Positions 1 through 8,684 of a stretch of 33,147 nt of DNA are shown piece after piece. Location: positions 1 to 33,147 of the forward strand of contig CALISO010000115.1 of NCBI GenBank assembly GCA_938041445.1, given 5' to 3'. The notes beneath the pieces were generated by a model that did no database searches, had not been told where the DNA came from, and saw only the letters and a program-made list of their open reading frames with translations. The stretch comes from an uncultured Saprospiraceae bacterium (GTDB taxonomy: Bacteria > Bacteroidota > Bacteroidia > Chitinophagales > Saprospiraceae). The translations under genes and the position numbers were made by a program. Position 1 is the first letter of the stretch. Each line of letters begins with the position of its first letter.

Positions 1-1067
1 GATTGATAAGAAAAGTTCAAGTTATCTAAAATATGTGACAATCGTTGAGCAGATGTATCCGTGATCATAATCTGTGACTTCATCTCAGCACCTACAAAAG
101 AGAGAATCTGAGACACTCGTTTATCATCCAACTTATCAAAGATATCATCAAGCAGGACAATTGGCTCTTTACCAGTATGTTCTCTCAGTGTCTGATAAAT
201 CACCATTTTCAATGCAAATACAAAAGACTTAATCTGGCCCTGACTACCTATATACTTGAGCTCCTTCCCTCCTATCTTAAAGTTGATATCATCCTTATGA
301 ATTCCAAAATTAGACCTTCGTGTAATTAAATCCTTTTTTCGATTATGCTGGATGCCAATCTCCCAATCTTGCTCTAGTAATTGAGAAACATAGGTGAAAT
401 CACACTGCTCATGCTGATCTACAATATGCTGATGAATCTTTGTAAATGGAGCTTCTATCTCTCCTATGATTGACCGCCGAGCAAAATGGATTGCGTTCGC
501 AAATTCATGCATCTGCTCATCGAAGGTGACTAACATATCCTCCGTTGGATTCTGAGTCTTTTTGAGGTAAGCATTCCGTTGCTTAAGCAGTCTAGTGTAT
601 GCAGATAAATTATTGAGATAGTCTCTATTGATTTGCGACAGCAGCTTATCTATCATCGTCCTTCTTACGACAGAACTTTCTTTAACCAAGTGGATATCTG
701 AAGGAGCAATACAGACTATCGGAATCTGACCAATATGCTCTGTGAGATTCTTGCGCTTTTTACCATTTACCTCTAGTACTTTAGATCGACCTGGGACCAA
801 CTTACAGACGATCTGAGACGGTTCTTCGCCTATCAAAAATTGACCTTCCAAACGACTAAACTCGGCACCTTCTTTAATCAAGTAACTATCTTTGCTCACA
901 AAGTAACTTCTGCCAAATGCAATGCAATAAACTGCATCTATAAGACTAGTCTTACCAGTGCCATTAAGACCAGTAATGATATTAACATTGGGGTTGAACT
1001 CATACTCAGAGAGATCAAAACACCTAAAGTTGGTCATCTTAAGTGACAAAATACGTTGTGAAGTCAT
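1..1067 (-). CDS. recF: DNA replication and repair protein RecF (partial, cut by left edge)
   Basis: RecF is a cytoplasmic SMC-like ATPase that binds gapped or stalled-fork DNA and helps load RecA. The translated minus strand shows a typical RecF N-terminus (ending NFRCFDLSEYEF), a Walker A motif GLNGTGKTS at residues 33-41, the ABC-type signature region IGSQGQIKSF and a Walker B PIVLLDDIFDKLDD near the C-terminus. About 355 codons are visible with no stop, close to the usual family length of about 360, so only the last few residues are missing. ATG at 1067 is chosen; a second in-frame ATG at 1037 (MTNFRCF) is possible. It is divergent from pdhA with 82 bases between them. Identification rests on motif order and is secure. 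Confidence 0.95.
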   Translation of the reverse strand, partial: MTSQRILSLKMTNFRCFDLSEYEFNPNVNIITGLNGTGKTSLIDAVYCIAFGRSYFVSKDSYLIKEGAEFSRLEGQFLIGEEPSQIVCKLVPGRSKVLEVNGKKRKNLTEHIGQIPIVCIAPSDIHLVKESSVVRRTMIDKLLSQINRDYLNNLSAYTRLLKQRNAYLKKTQNPTEDMLVTFDEQMHEFANAIHFARRSIIGEIEAPFTKIHQHIVDQHEQCDFTYVSQLLEQDWEIGIQHNRKKDLITRRSNFGIHKDDINFKIGGKELKYIGSQGQIKSFVFALKMVIYQTLREHTGKEPIVLLDDIFDKLDDKRVSQILSFVGAEMKSQIMITDTSAQRLSHILDNLNFSYQ

Positions 1068-1118
1068 CTCTGTCGAAAATTATCGCTCTAAATTACAACT
1101 TATCTAATGAGGACAACG

Positions 1119-1126
1119 TACTTTTG
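1119..1126 (+). promoter_or_regulatory. Candidate Bacteroidota -7 element upstream of pdhA
   Basis: TACTTTTG matches the TAnnTTTG -7 consensus of Bacteroidota housekeeping promoters exactly and lies 24 bases before the pdhA ATG. No convincing TTG/TTTG -33 box is found 17-23 bases upstream, so the call is tentative. Confidence 0.3.
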
Positions 1127-1149
1127 ATATCTACAAAAATTATTATGGC

Positions 1150-2169
1150 ATGCCACAGACAATGGTAAAGAAAACAAAGAAATCTAAGTACTCTAAGAAG
1201 ACATATCTTAAGTGGTATGAAATCATGTTGAGAATTAGAAAGTTTGAGGAGAAGACGTTATTTGCTTATAGCAAGCAATTAATCAGAGGGTTCTGTCATG
1301 TCTATATTGGTCAAGAAGCGATCGGTGCAGCCCTAACTACAGCAATTACGCCGGAGGACAAGGTCGTAACAGCTTATAGACAACATGGTGTTGCTCTGGC
1401 AAGAGGTCTTGATAGTAAGTCTTGTATGGCTGAGTTATTTGGTAAGTCTACCGGTATTGTAAAAGGTAAAGGTGGATCAATGCACTTTTTCAGCAAAGAA
1501 CACAACTACTTTGGTGGAAATGGAATCGTTGGAGCTCAGATACCTATCGGTACTGGTATCGCTCTTGCAGAACAATACCAAGATACTAAGAACATCTCTG
1601 TCTGTATGTTTGGAGATGGAGCTGCAAGACAAGGTGCATTATATGAGTCATTCAATATGGCGATGACTTGGAAGTTACCAGTTCTCTACATCTGTGAGAA
1701 TAATGGGTATGCTATGGGAACATCTGTTGAAAGAACAAGTAATGTACATGACTTATACAAGGTAGGTGCAGCATTTGAGATGCCGAGTTCACAAGTTGAT
1801 GGGATGAGCCCAGAGGCAGTACATGATGCAATCAAGGCCGCTGCTGATCATATCAGATCAGGAAAAGGTCCTTACTTCTTAGAGATTAAAACATATAGGT
1901 ATAAAGGACACTCAGTATCTGATCCTGCTAAGTATCGTACTAAAGACGAGTTGAAGTCTTATATGGAGCAAGATCCTGTCATCTTAACTGAAAAAACGAT
2001 CATCGATAATGATATCGCTTCAGAGAAAGAAATCAGTAAGATCAAGGATTCAATCAAAGCAGAGATAGAGGAAGCATTCACATTCGCTGATGAATCACCG
2101 TTTCCACTAGGTTCTGAGTTGTATGATGACAACTATCTACAGAAGGATTATCCATTTATTATGGACTAA
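1150..2169 (+). CDS. pdhA: Pyruvate dehydrogenase E1 component, alpha subunit
   Basis: This is the alpha subunit of the thiamine-diphosphate-dependent E1 heterotetramer, which decarboxylates pyruvate and passes the acetyl group to lipoyl-E2. The ThDP-binding motif is clear: GDG at residues 155-157, then NN at 184-185, a spacing typical of the family. Other landmarks are YRQHG, KGKGGSMHFF, and the C-terminal loop YRYKGHSVSDPAKYR that contacts the active site. Length (339 aa) is normal for the short bacterial alpha chain. The basic leader MPQTMVKKTKKSK leaves an alternative start at 1162. No beta subunit or E2 gene is next to it, and the neighbours are unrelated. A 2-oxoisovalerate E1 alpha is the main alternative, less likely given the close match to PdhA. 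Confidence 0.93.
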   Translation: MPQTMVKKTKKSKYSKKTYLKWYEIMLRIRKFEEKTLFAYSKQLIRGFCHVYIGQEAIGAALTTAITPEDKVVTAYRQHGVALARGLDSKSCMAELFGKSTGIVKGKGGSMHFFSKEHNYFGGNGIVGAQIPIGTGIALAEQYQDTKNISVCMFGDGAARQGALYESFNMAMTWKLPVLYICENNGYAMGTSVERTSNVHDLYKVGAAFEMPSSQVDGMSPEAVHDAIKAAADHIRSGKGPYFLEIKTYRYKGHSVSDPAKYRTKDELKSYMEQDPVILTEKTIIDNDIASEKEISKIKDSIKAEIEEAFTFADESPFPLGSELYDDNYLQKDYPFIMD

Positions 2170-2214
2170 TTCTGACTTACTTACAGACACATTATTAATT
2201 ATTTAATATGAATC

Positions 2215-2258
2215 GTTTGGTTTAACCAAACTTTACTATTTTTGCAAAAATTTTTGCA
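2215..2258. repeat. Two perfect palindromes framing the TPR-ribH promoter
   Basis: GTTTGGTT-T-AACCAAAC (2215-2231) has two 8-base arms around one base and covers the -33 box. TGCAAAAATTTTTGCA (2243-2258) is a perfect 16-base palindrome starting at the end of the -7 box and covering the expected transcription start. Both are read directly. An operator role is inferred. The first could instead be a weak terminator hairpin for pdhA (6-bp stem, 5-base loop). Confidence 0.5.
2216..2244 (+). promoter_or_regulatory. Bacteroidota-type promoter of the TPR-ribH pair
   Basis: A -33 box TTTG (2216-2219) is followed after 17 bases by TATTTTTG (2237-2244), an exact TAnnTTTG -7 element. The ATG of the TPR gene is at 2264. 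Spacing is at the lower end of the accepted 17-23 base range. It would drive the TPR protein and ribH, which are 17 bases apart. Confidence 0.55.
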
Positions 2259-2263
2259 CCAGT

Positions 2264-2953
2264 ATGGCCATTAGGAGAAATAACAAAAACAACGAAAACG
2301 AAGAAGAAATAATTGAAGTAGTTGAAGCACCAAAATCTTCAGGTGACTCTACTCAAGACTTCTTTGAGAAGAATAAGGTAGCCATCTTAGGTGGTATAGC
2401 TGCTATTATCATACTTGCAATCGCATTCTCTGCGTATAAGTATGCCTACAAGATGCCGAGAGAAAAGGCTGCTTCAGAAGAACTTATATACGCTGAACGA
2501 CAATTCTTACAAGATTCATTTGATCTTGCACTAGAAAATCCAGGTGGCGGCTTTGAAGGTCTTTTAGGAATTATTGACAGTTATGGTGGTACTAAAGCAG
2601 GAAACCTAGCTAAGTACTATGCTGGAGTATCTTATCTGAATTTAGGAAGATTTGAAGATGCTATTAGTTATATGAAGGACTTCAGACCTTCAGGTAGTTT
2701 TACTCCAATTATGAAGCACGGAATTATTGGAGATGCTTATGGTGAGTTACAAGATTTTGATTCAGCAATCAGCTCATACAAGAAAGCTATATCTAATGAC
2801 AATGATCTCCTGACTCCATACTATGCTAACAAGCTAGGTGTATTGTTGATGAAGCAAGGTGATTCTTCTGGTGCTAAGCAGTACTTCGAGATGATCAAGA
2901 AAGATTACCCGACCAGTAATGAATCTGCAAGTGCAGATTATTACCTAAACTAA
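2264..2953 (+). CDS. Membrane-anchored tetratricopeptide-repeat protein
   Basis: Residues 1-35 form an acidic, low-complexity cytoplasmic segment. A single transmembrane helix follows at about 38-60 (AILGGIAAIIILAIAF), and the rest is predicted periplasmic and made of TPR-like helical pairs, for example YYAGVSYLNLGRFEDAISYM, GDAYGELQDFDSAISSYKKA and LGVLLMKQGDSSGAKQYFEM. The layout recalls YfgM-like TPR proteins that assist SecYEG and periplasmic chaperones, but sequence similarity to that family cannot be judged here. It sits 17 bases upstream of ribH under a recognisable promoter. No enzymatic motif is visible. A scaffold or chaperone-adaptor role is likely for the fold; the exact function is unknown. 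Confidence 0.8.
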   Translation: MAIRRNNKNNENEEEIIEVVEAPKSSGDSTQDFFEKNKVAILGGIAAIIILAIAFSAYKYAYKMPREKAASEELIYAERQFLQDSFDLALENPGGGFEGLLGIIDSYGGTKAGNLAKYYAGVSYLNLGRFEDAISYMKDFRPSGSFTPIMKHGIIGDAYGELQDFDSAISSYKKAISNDNDLLTPYYANKLGVLLMKQGDSSGAKQYFEMIKKDYPTSNESASADYYLN

Positions 2954-2970
2954 GGATAACCATATTTCGA

Positions 2971-3486
2971 TTGGCTAAAAAGCAAAATCTATCAGACACA
3001 GAATTGATCAAGCATCCAAAAGCTGCAAAGTGGAAGGTTGGTGTGGTTACTGCTGAGTGGAATCCTGAAATCACTTCAAAACTAAAAGAAGGTTGTATTT
3101 CACATCTTAAGAATGAAGGTGTCATCGAAGATAATATCATCAGTATAGATGTACCTGGCACATTTGAGATACCTGTAGCCGCTAAGATGCTATTGCAAAA
3201 GTATCCAGGGATGAATGCCATCATTGGTATCGGCTGTGTGATCAAAGGAGAGACTTCTCACAATGAATATATCAATCATTCTGTAGCGACTGGTATGACA
3301 CAGATTGGCTTAGTATCTGGAAAGCCCTGCATCTTTGGAGTCTTGACTCCTAATGATATGCAGCAAGCTATCGATAGATCTGGAGGTTCTCACGGCAACA
3401 AAGGCATAGAAGCCGCTGCAACAGCTATTAAGATGATCGCAATTGAAGAAAGTCTGAATAAGAAAAAGACAACAATAGGATTTTAG
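2971..3486 (+). CDS. ribH: 6,7-dimethyl-8-ribityllumazine synthase
   Basis: RibH condenses 5-amino-6-ribitylaminouracil with 3,4-dihydroxybutanone 4-phosphate to lumazine, the penultimate step of riboflavin synthesis, in an icosahedral or pentameric assembly. Family motifs are present: AEWNPEI at 28-34 (substrate-binding Trp/Asn), VPGTFEIPVAA at 61-71, IGCVIKGETSHNEYI with the catalytic His97, and CIFGVLTPND. The start is TTG at 2971: no in-frame ATG exists before residue 67, and the N-terminus MAKKQNLSDTELIKHP aligns with the family. An AAGGA sequence lies 14 bases upstream. It is cotranscribed with the TPR gene and ends just before a strong bidirectional terminator. The other riboflavin genes are not nearby. 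Confidence 0.96.
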   Translation: MAKKQNLSDTELIKHPKAAKWKVGVVTAEWNPEITSKLKEGCISHLKNEGVIEDNIISIDVPGTFEIPVAAKMLLQKYPGMNAIIGIGCVIKGETSHNEYINHSVATGMTQIGLVSGKPCIFGVLTPNDMQQAIDRSGGSHGNKGIEAAATAIKMIAIEESLNKKKTTIGF

Positions 3487-3522
3487 TTATCAATGTGATA
3501 ACTAGAATTTCAGTAGAGACAT

Positions 3523-3561
3523 AAAAAAGGGCTTTCAGTATAATACTGAAAGCCCTTTTTT
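3523..3561. terminator. Bidirectional intrinsic terminator between ribH and queA
   Basis: GGGCTTTCAGTA (3529-3540) pairs perfectly with TACTGAAAGCCC (3544-3555) around the loop TAA, flanked by six A on the left and seven T on the right, so both strands get a stem followed by a U-tract. It lies between two convergent genes and should stop both. Confidence 0.93.
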
Positions 3562-3582
3562 TATTTTTCATATATGATAGTT

Positions 3583-4647
3583 CTACAAAATGAGCATTGC
3601 ATCACCGTAGCTATAGAAATCATACTTCTCCTTAATCGCTTCTTGATAAGCATCCAAGATGAGTTCTGTACCTCCAAATGCAGACACCATAATCACAAGA
3701 CTAGACTTCGGTACATGGAAGTTAGTAATCATCGCATTAGGTATCTTGAAATCATATGGTGGGTAGATGAACTTGTTAGTCCATCCTTCTGCAGGCTTCA
3801 AGTGATTGGTTGCTGACACCGATGATTCAATCGATCTTACAGATGTAGTACCTACAGCACATACCCTCTTCTTAGCATCAATAGCTGAATTCACCTTATC
3901 ACAACATTCTTGCTCAATACGGAAGTACTCAGCATCCATCTTGTGTTTAGACAAATCTTCTACTTCAATGTTTCTGAACGTACCTAGACCAACATGTAAT
4001 GTCAACTCAGCAAAGTTGATTCCATCCAACTCAAGTTTCTTGAATAACGTTTGACTAAAGTGAAGTCCTGCAGTTGGAGCTGCTACAGCGCCAATCTCCT
4101 TTGCATAGATAGTTTGATATCTTTCCTTGTCAATGACTTCAGGTTCTCTCTTGATATACTTAGGCAGTGGAGTATTACCAAGTTTTAATAAGATGTTAGT
4201 GAATTCTTCGTCCGTGCCTTCGTAAATGAATCTAATCGTCCTTCCTCTAGATGTAGTATTATCGATTACCTCAGCTGTTAACTCTACATTACCATCTGGA
4301 TCTGCGAAGTACAACTTATTCCCAACACGAATCTTACGAGCTGGATCAACTAATACATCCCAAAGTCTTGATTCATTATTGAGCTCTCTTAACAAGAATA
4401 CTTCGATCTTTGCACCAGTCTTTTCCTTTTCTCCGAAGAGTCTCGCTGGAAAGACCTTAGTGTTGTTAAAGATCATTGTATCCCCTTCACCAAAGTAGTC
4501 TATTACGTCTTTGAAGACCTTATGCTCAATCTTACCACTATCGCGATGTACAACCATCATTCTCGCTTCATCTCTCTGCTCAGATGGATACTCTGCGATG
4601 TAACCCTCAGGTAATTCGAAATTGAACTGTGATAACTTCGTTCGCAT
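3583..4647 (-). CDS. queA: S-adenosylmethionine:tRNA ribosyltransferase-isomerase
   Basis: QueA moves the ribosyl moiety of SAM onto 7-aminomethyl-7-deazaguanine in position 34 of tRNA-Asp/Asn/His/Tyr, making epoxyqueuosine. The protein has the standard length (354 aa) and motifs: N-terminal [20 protein letters not shown], then [41 protein letters not shown] and, near the end, [21 protein letters not shown] at 4647 is the natural start. It is monocistronic in appearance, with a candidate -7 box 41 bases upstream and the bidirectional terminator downstream. Other queuosine genes are not present in the window. Confidence 0.97.
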   Translation of the reverse strand: MRTKLSQFNFELPEGYIAEYPSEQRDEARMMVVHRDSGKIEHKVFKDVIDYFGEGDTMIFNNTKVFPARLFGEKEKTGAKIEVFLLRELNNESRLWDVLVDPARKIRVGNKLYFADPDGNVELTAEVIDNTTSRGRTIRFIYEGTDEEFTNILLKLGNTPLPKYIKREPEVIDKERYQTIYAKEIGAVAAPTAGLHFSQTLFKKLELDGINFAELTLHVGLGTFRNIEVEDLSKHKMDAEYFRIEQECCDKVNSAIDAKKRVCAVGTTSVRSIESSVSATNHLKPAEGWTNKFIYPPYDFKIPNAMITNFHVPKSSLVIMVSAFGGTELILDAYQEAIKEKYDFYSYGDAMLIL

Positions 4648-4687
4648 ATGTGTTTATAGTTTAAGTTTCTTATTTATAAAAAGATTG

Positions 4688-4695
4688 CAAAAATA
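4688..4695 (-). promoter_or_regulatory. Candidate -7 element of the queA promoter
   Basis: On the minus strand the sequence reads TATTTTTG, an exact TAnnTTTG match, followed by CAA as in the promoter before the TPR gene. It lies 41 bases upstream of the queA ATG. A matching -33 TTG at 17-23 bases is not evident, which lowers confidence. Confidence 0.4.
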
Positions 4696-4809
4696 GAAAG
4701 ATATCGGTAACTAAGCCTTCTACAGAGAATAATGATTCCTTCTCACTATAAGTCAAGGCAAATTCCTTTCCAAAAGTTTGCTAAAAAGCAATAATTAAGA
4801 CTTTTATGA

Positions 4810-5574
4810 TTATAAAAGTCGCTTTATGATTCTTAGTTGATGTGTATAGGCTCTTCGCTTCTGTCTAAATATACCTTGGTGATCTAGATGATCAATTCTA
4901 ACTTCGCCCGATGCATGTAGAATTCTATTAGGTTCTACAAGCATACCAACATGATGGATGTGTCCACTAGCATTAACAAAATATGCCAAATCTCCTGGTT
5001 CTGCTTCGTGAATGAAATCAATAGATTCTCCAATCTTTACTTGTTGTGATGCATCTCGAGGTAATTTGACTCCAATCATTTTATAGAGGATTTGGGTCAA
5101 CCCAGAACAATCAATCCCAAATGGAGACCGTCCACCCCATAGATAAGGTGCTCCTAGATACTTCATCCCAAGTTTCACAAGCATATTTCTACGGTTATAT
5201 TCCATCATATGATCTAGCGTCATCCCATTATATGAGAACTTACCCAATGGAGATTTACTTGTTATTCCGTCAAATCGATGTAAAGATGATCCAATCAATA
5301 TAGGAATCGTCTTGTCTGTATTGTAAAGTGAATTGACCAAGTCTAGACTATGAATATTGGGCTTGAGATATGTGTCTAATAACGTCTCTTCAAAGAAAAT
5401 CAATTGTTTTGGATCGACCCATCCTATGTATCCATCGTAAAGTGATTCAATCCGTCGCCAGCTTTTACCACCGGTCGATAAGACCTTTACCACTTCACCG
5501 AATAGTAGTTGATTGACCATTTCTGCAGTATCTGATGCAGTTGCTCGCATAGGCATACAACTGACTTGCACCAT
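4810..5574 (-). CDS. NlpC/P60 (C40) cysteine peptidase with N-terminal SH3-like region
   Basis: These enzymes cleave gamma-D-glutamyl-diamino acid bonds in peptidoglycan stem peptides. Numbered from Met at 5574, residues 1-120 form SH3-like segments (PMRATASDTAEMV, LLFGEVVKVL, DGYIGWVDP). The catalytic domain follows, with DCSGL carrying the nucleophile Cys156, then His208 in GHIHHVGMLV and His220 in RILHASGEVR. The frame is open to an earlier ATG at 5613, but AGGGAGGA lies 6 bases before the ATG at 5574, and that start matches the family N-terminus, so it is preferred. No clear signal peptide is visible, so a cytoplasmic role in muropeptide recycling is possible. It lies 50 bases downstream of pyrC, probably in the same transcript. 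Confidence 0.9.
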   Translation of the reverse strand: MVQVSCMPMRATASDTAEMVNQLLFGEVVKVLSTGGKSWRRIESLYDGYIGWVDPKQLIFFEETLLDTYLKPNIHSLDLVNSLYNTDKTIPILIGSSLHRFDGITSKSPLGKFSYNGMTLDHMMEYNRRNMLVKLGMKYLGAPYLWGGRSPFGIDCSGLTQILYKMIGVKLPRDASQQVKIGESIDFIHEAEPGDLAYFVNASGHIHHVGMLVEPNRILHASGEVRIDHLDHQGIFRQKRRAYTHQLRIIKRLL

Positions 5575-5580
5575 TCCATA

Positions 5581-5588
5581 TCCTCCCT
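5581..5588 (-). promoter_or_regulatory. Strong Shine-Dalgarno deciding the NlpC/P60 start
   Basis: The minus strand reads AGGGAGGA, six bases before the ATG at 5574. Such a strong site is uncommon in Bacteroidota, and it lies inside the coding frame if the upstream ATG at 5613 is used, favouring the internal start. Confidence 0.6.
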
Positions 5589-5624
5589 CTTTTGGTCTAC
5601 CCTTCTTTGGCATTCTAAAGTTGC

Positions 5625-6959
5625 TTATCTATCAAATGTTAATCGTTGGCCAGGTGTGATATTGTGAACTTTATGACCATCATAAACCTCAACTCCATTT
5701 ACATAAGTAGATAATATCTTAGATTGAAATTCCTTGTTTTCTAGTGGTGACCATCCACACTTGTAGAGTAGATTATCTTTAGTAACTGTCCATTTGTGAT
5801 CCAAATCAACCACAACCATATCTGCCTTATATCCTTCACGTATATAGCCTCTATCAGAGATATCAAAACACTGAGCTGGTGCATGGCACATCTTCTCTAC
5901 TACTCTCTCAATACTTATCCTTCCATCATGCATATGATCAAGCATCAAGTCAAGTGTATGTTGGATAAGTGGCACTCCTGATGGAGCTTGAGCATAAGGC
6001 TTAGACTTTTCTTCCCAAGTGTGAGGAGCATGATCAGTAGCAATGATATCAAGGTGATTATCCAACAATCCTTCCCACAATCTTGCTCTGTCAAAATCAT
6101 ATTTTACCGCAGGATTACACTTGATCTGATTACCAAGTGTTTCATAATCCTTTGACTCAAAGGTCAAATGATGTACACAAACTTCACTTGTAATTCGCTT
6201 CTCAGTTAAAGGAATATCATTCCTAAAAATATCAACCTCATCAGCAGTTGTGATGTGTAAGATGTGTAACCTGGAGTTGTATTGCTTTGCAAGTTCCATA
6301 GCTTGAGTAGATGACAACCAACAGCCTTCTCTAGATCTTATCTCTGGGTGATGACGAGCATGCAAGTCTTCGCCAAACTTCTCAGTGTAATAGGCAATAT
6401 TCTGAGCTATTGTTTCTTCATCTTCACAGTGAGTAGCAATCAACATCGGACTATGTTCAAATAGGAGATTCAATGCTGTTTCATTATCTACAAGCATATT
6501 GCCAGTGCTAGATCCCATAAATATTTTGACACCGCATACAGCTTTGGGGTCAACAGACTTGATGACTTCTATATTGTCATTAGTGGCTCCTAGAAAAAAC
6601 GAGTAATTGGCTGGTGATATCTGAGCAGCTCTTGTGTATTTCTTCTCTAGTTCTGGCAATGTAATTGCTGGTGGCTTGGTATTAGGCATCTCCATAAATG
6701 AAGTAACTCCTCCAGCCACTGCAGCGATTGCTTCTGATTGGATGTCTGCTTTATGCGTCAGGCCCGGCTCTCTAAAGTGAACCTGATCATCAATAATACC
6801 AGGAAGCAGATGTTTTCCTTCTAGATTGATTTCTTTTACCGCATCTCCACTTATCTGAGAATCTATCTTCTCTATAATATCAGCCTTTATAGCAACATCA
6901 GAGACTTTACTTGTGCCATCAGACACTATCGTCACATTTCTCAATATGAGATCGTACAT
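5625..6959 (-). CDS. pyrC: Dihydroorotase (class I type)
   Basis: The enzyme interconverts carbamoyl-aspartate and dihydroorotate in de novo pyrimidine synthesis. It is an amidohydrolase-fold protein of 444 aa. Visible motifs are the metal region DDQVHFREPG (57-66), FMEMPNTKPP (substrate Asn), GVKIFMGSSTGNM with Lys145, probably carbamylated, His177 in ATHCEDE, His232/His235 in LHILHITT, and the catalytic Asp309 in ATDHAPHT. The usual D-x-H-x-H reads D-D-Q-V-H, with Gln59 at the first His; from memory this is typical of Bacteroidota enzymes, so it does not imply loss of activity. It is divergent from purK and heads a likely pair with the NlpC/P60 gene. Pyrimidine and purine genes back to back suggest a loose nucleotide cluster. 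Confidence 0.94.
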   Translation of the reverse strand: MYDLILRNVTIVSDGTSKVSDVAIKADIIEKIDSQISGDAVKEINLEGKHLLPGIIDDQVHFREPGLTHKADIQSEAIAAVAGGVTSFMEMPNTKPPAITLPELEKKYTRAAQISPANYSFFLGATNDNIEVIKSVDPKAVCGVKIFMGSSTGNMLVDNETALNLLFEHSPMLIATHCEDEETIAQNIAYYTEKFGEDLHARHHPEIRSREGCWLSSTQAMELAKQYNSRLHILHITTADEVDIFRNDIPLTEKRITSEVCVHHLTFESKDYETLGNQIKCNPAVKYDFDRARLWEGLLDNHLDIIATDHAPHTWEEKSKPYAQAPSGVPLIQHTLDLMLDHMHDGRISIERVVEKMCHAPAQCFDISDRGYIREGYKADMVVVDLDHKWTVTKDNLLYKCGWSPLENKEFQSKILSTYVNGVEVYDGHKVHNITPGQRLTFDR

Positions 6960-7025
6960 AGTCGTGTAGTTTTATTTTGCTCTGTAAATGTAGTGATAAA
7001 AGAAGCAAATTACTACTTTGGATGT

Positions 7026-8186
7026 ATGGTAGAAAAATTAGAACAGAAACTTCCTAAGGTAGGAGTATTAGGCGGTGGACAATTAGGTCGTATGCTCGCA
7101 TTAGAGAGTGCCAATCTTGGAATTCACCCATACTTTCTTGACAAGTCAGCTGACTTTCCAGCTGGCCAGGTTTGTCAAGCTTCACACTTTGTTACTGGTG
7201 ATTTTACTGATTTTGATAACGTCGTTAACTTTGGTAAGACGATGGATATTGTAACCATAGAAATTGAAAATGTCAATACGCTAGCACTCAAAAAACTAGA
7301 AGACCAAGGGATAAAAGTCTTTCCTCAATCTAAAGTTATAGAGACCATAAAGGACAAAGGTATTCAAAAAGCTTTCTACAGTACTCATAAGATACCTACT
7401 TCACCATTTTTCCTAGCAACAGATAGAGACGACATTCTAGTAAAACTCAAAGAGCATAATTGGCAAGTTCCATTTATCCAGAAAGCCAGGACAGAAGGCT
7501 ATGATGGTAAAGGTGTTCAGCTTATTAAGGACTTAAGTCAAAAAGAACTCATTTGGGATAGGCCATCAGTCATAGAACAAGCGATTGATATTGACAAAGA
7601 ACTTGCAGTTATCATTGTAAGATCGAGCAATGGAGAAGTAAAAACGTACGACCCTGTAGAAATGATATTTGACCATAGTGCCAATGTCCTTGACTATCAA
7701 CAATGTCCAGCTACTATCAGCAAAGAGATTGCAGAATCTTTAAGTCAGATTGCACATCAAATTGTTAAATCATTAGAGATTACGGGTATACTTGCTGTCG
7801 AGTTTTTCTTAACAACAAGTGGTGATATCTTAGTAAATGAAGTAGCTCCTCGTACTCATAACTCTGGCCATCATAGTCTCGACGCATGTGTCTGTTCACA
7901 ATTTGAACAACAGATGAGAGCTATTATGGGACTACCACTGGGAGATACTTCTATAACTAGTGGATCAGCAATGATAAATATTCTTGGAGATGATAATGCT
8001 GTGAATGGACCTGTACATTATGATGGTCTGGCAGACCTACTCGCAATACCTGAGGCAAAGCTACATTTGTATGGTAAAGAACAGGTCAAGCCAAAAAGAA
8101 AGATGGGACACATCAATCTATTGTCAACTGACCTATCTTTGATCAATAAAGTCAAATCAACTTTAACAGCAACAAATTATGGATAA
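7026..8186 (+). CDS. purK: 5-(carboxyamino)imidazole ribonucleotide synthase
   Basis: PurK uses ATP and bicarbonate to carboxylate the amino group of AIR, giving N5-CAIR in purine synthesis. It is an ATP-grasp protein: [17 protein letters not shown] at the N-terminus (nucleotide/substrate-binding fold), [14 protein letters not shown] in the central domain, and the ATP-grasp core [23 protein letters not shown] spread across the C-terminal half. ATG at 7026 is chosen, giving the usual short leader [11 protein letters not shown]; the frame stays open to a GTG at 6993. Its 3' end overlaps purE by 8 bases, indicating translational coupling with the mutase that uses its product. Confidence 0.95.
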   Translation: MVEKLEQKLPKVGVLGGGQLGRMLALESANLGIHPYFLDKSADFPAGQVCQASHFVTGDFTDFDNVVNFGKTMDIVTIEIENVNTLALKKLEDQGIKVFPQSKVIETIKDKGIQKAFYSTHKIPTSPFFLATDRDDILVKLKEHNWQVPFIQKARTEGYDGKGVQLIKDLSQKELIWDRPSVIEQAIDIDKELAVIIVRSSNGEVKTYDPVEMIFDHSANVLDYQQCPATISKEIAESLSQIAHQIVKSLEITGILAVEFFLTTSGDILVNEVAPRTHNSGHHSLDACVCSQFEQQMRAIMGLPLGDTSITSGSAMINILGDDNAVNGPVHYDGLADLLAIPEAKLHLYGKEQVKPKRKMGHINLLSTDLSLINKVKSTLTATNYG

Positions 8187-8682
8187 TCCAATAGTAGGTA
8201 TTATTATGGGGTCAGATAGTGACCTGCCTGTCATGTCTGCGGCAGCAGACTTCCTTACTGAACTAAATGTACCATATGAAGTGACAGTAGTCTCTGCACA
8301 TCGTACGCCTATGAGGATGATTGACTATGCGCAAGCAGCTAAAGAAAGAGGTATCAAAGTCATCATAGCAGGAGCAGGAGGAGCTGCACATCTTCCAGGA
8401 ATGGTAGCATCATTGACCACACTTCCAGTGATAGGAGTCCCTATCTTATCATCCAATTCTATAGATGGATGGGATTCTATCTTATCAATACTTCAAATGC
8501 CTAACGGAATCCCCGTTGCAACGGTAGCACTCAATGGAGCTAAGAATGCAGGAATACTGGCTGCTAGAATTGTAGGTGCAAATGATGATTCTGTCAGTTA
8601 TAAGCTAAAAGCTTATCAACAATCAATGAAGGCTGCTGTGTTAGAAAAAGCGAAAAAAGTAGAAAACCAATATTCAGCCTAA
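8179..8682 (+). CDS. purE: N5-carboxyaminoimidazole ribonucleotide mutase
   Basis: PurE moves the carboxyl group of N5-CAIR to carbon 4, making CAIR. The class I PurE signature is complete: [14 protein letters not shown] at 6-19, VVSAHRTP with the catalytic His41, [14 protein letters not shown], and the [10 protein letters not shown] loop. Length of 167 aa is standard. It starts inside the last codons of purK. Co-occurrence with PurK shows that the organism uses the two-step bicarbonate route. The stop lies two bases from the convergent acyltransferase stop, with no terminator visible between them. Confidence 0.97.
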   Translation: MDNPIVGIIMGSDSDLPVMSAAADFLTELNVPYEVTVVSAHRTPMRMIDYAQAAKERGIKVIIAGAGGAAHLPGMVASLTTLPVIGVPILSSNSIDGWDSILSILQMPNGIPVATVALNGAKNAGILAARIVGANDDSVSYKLKAYQQSMKAAVLEKAKKVENQYSA

Positions 8683-8684
8683 GA

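Noticed and set aside
840-1046. Small plus-strand frame over recF
   Set aside because: It lies antisense to the clearly coding RecF Walker A region and shows no family features.
1150-2169. pdhA without pdhB or E2 next to it as a degraded operon
   Set aside because: The gene is intact with all ThDP residues, and separate placement of pdhA is common in Bacteroidota, so there is no sign of decay.
2950-3245. Minus-strand open frame over ribH
   Set aside because: It is the antisense of conserved RibH motifs and has no independent support.
7010-7020. TACTACTTTG before purK as a promoter -7 box
   Set aside because: The spacing between TA and TTTG is four bases instead of two, and no -33 box lies at the right distance.
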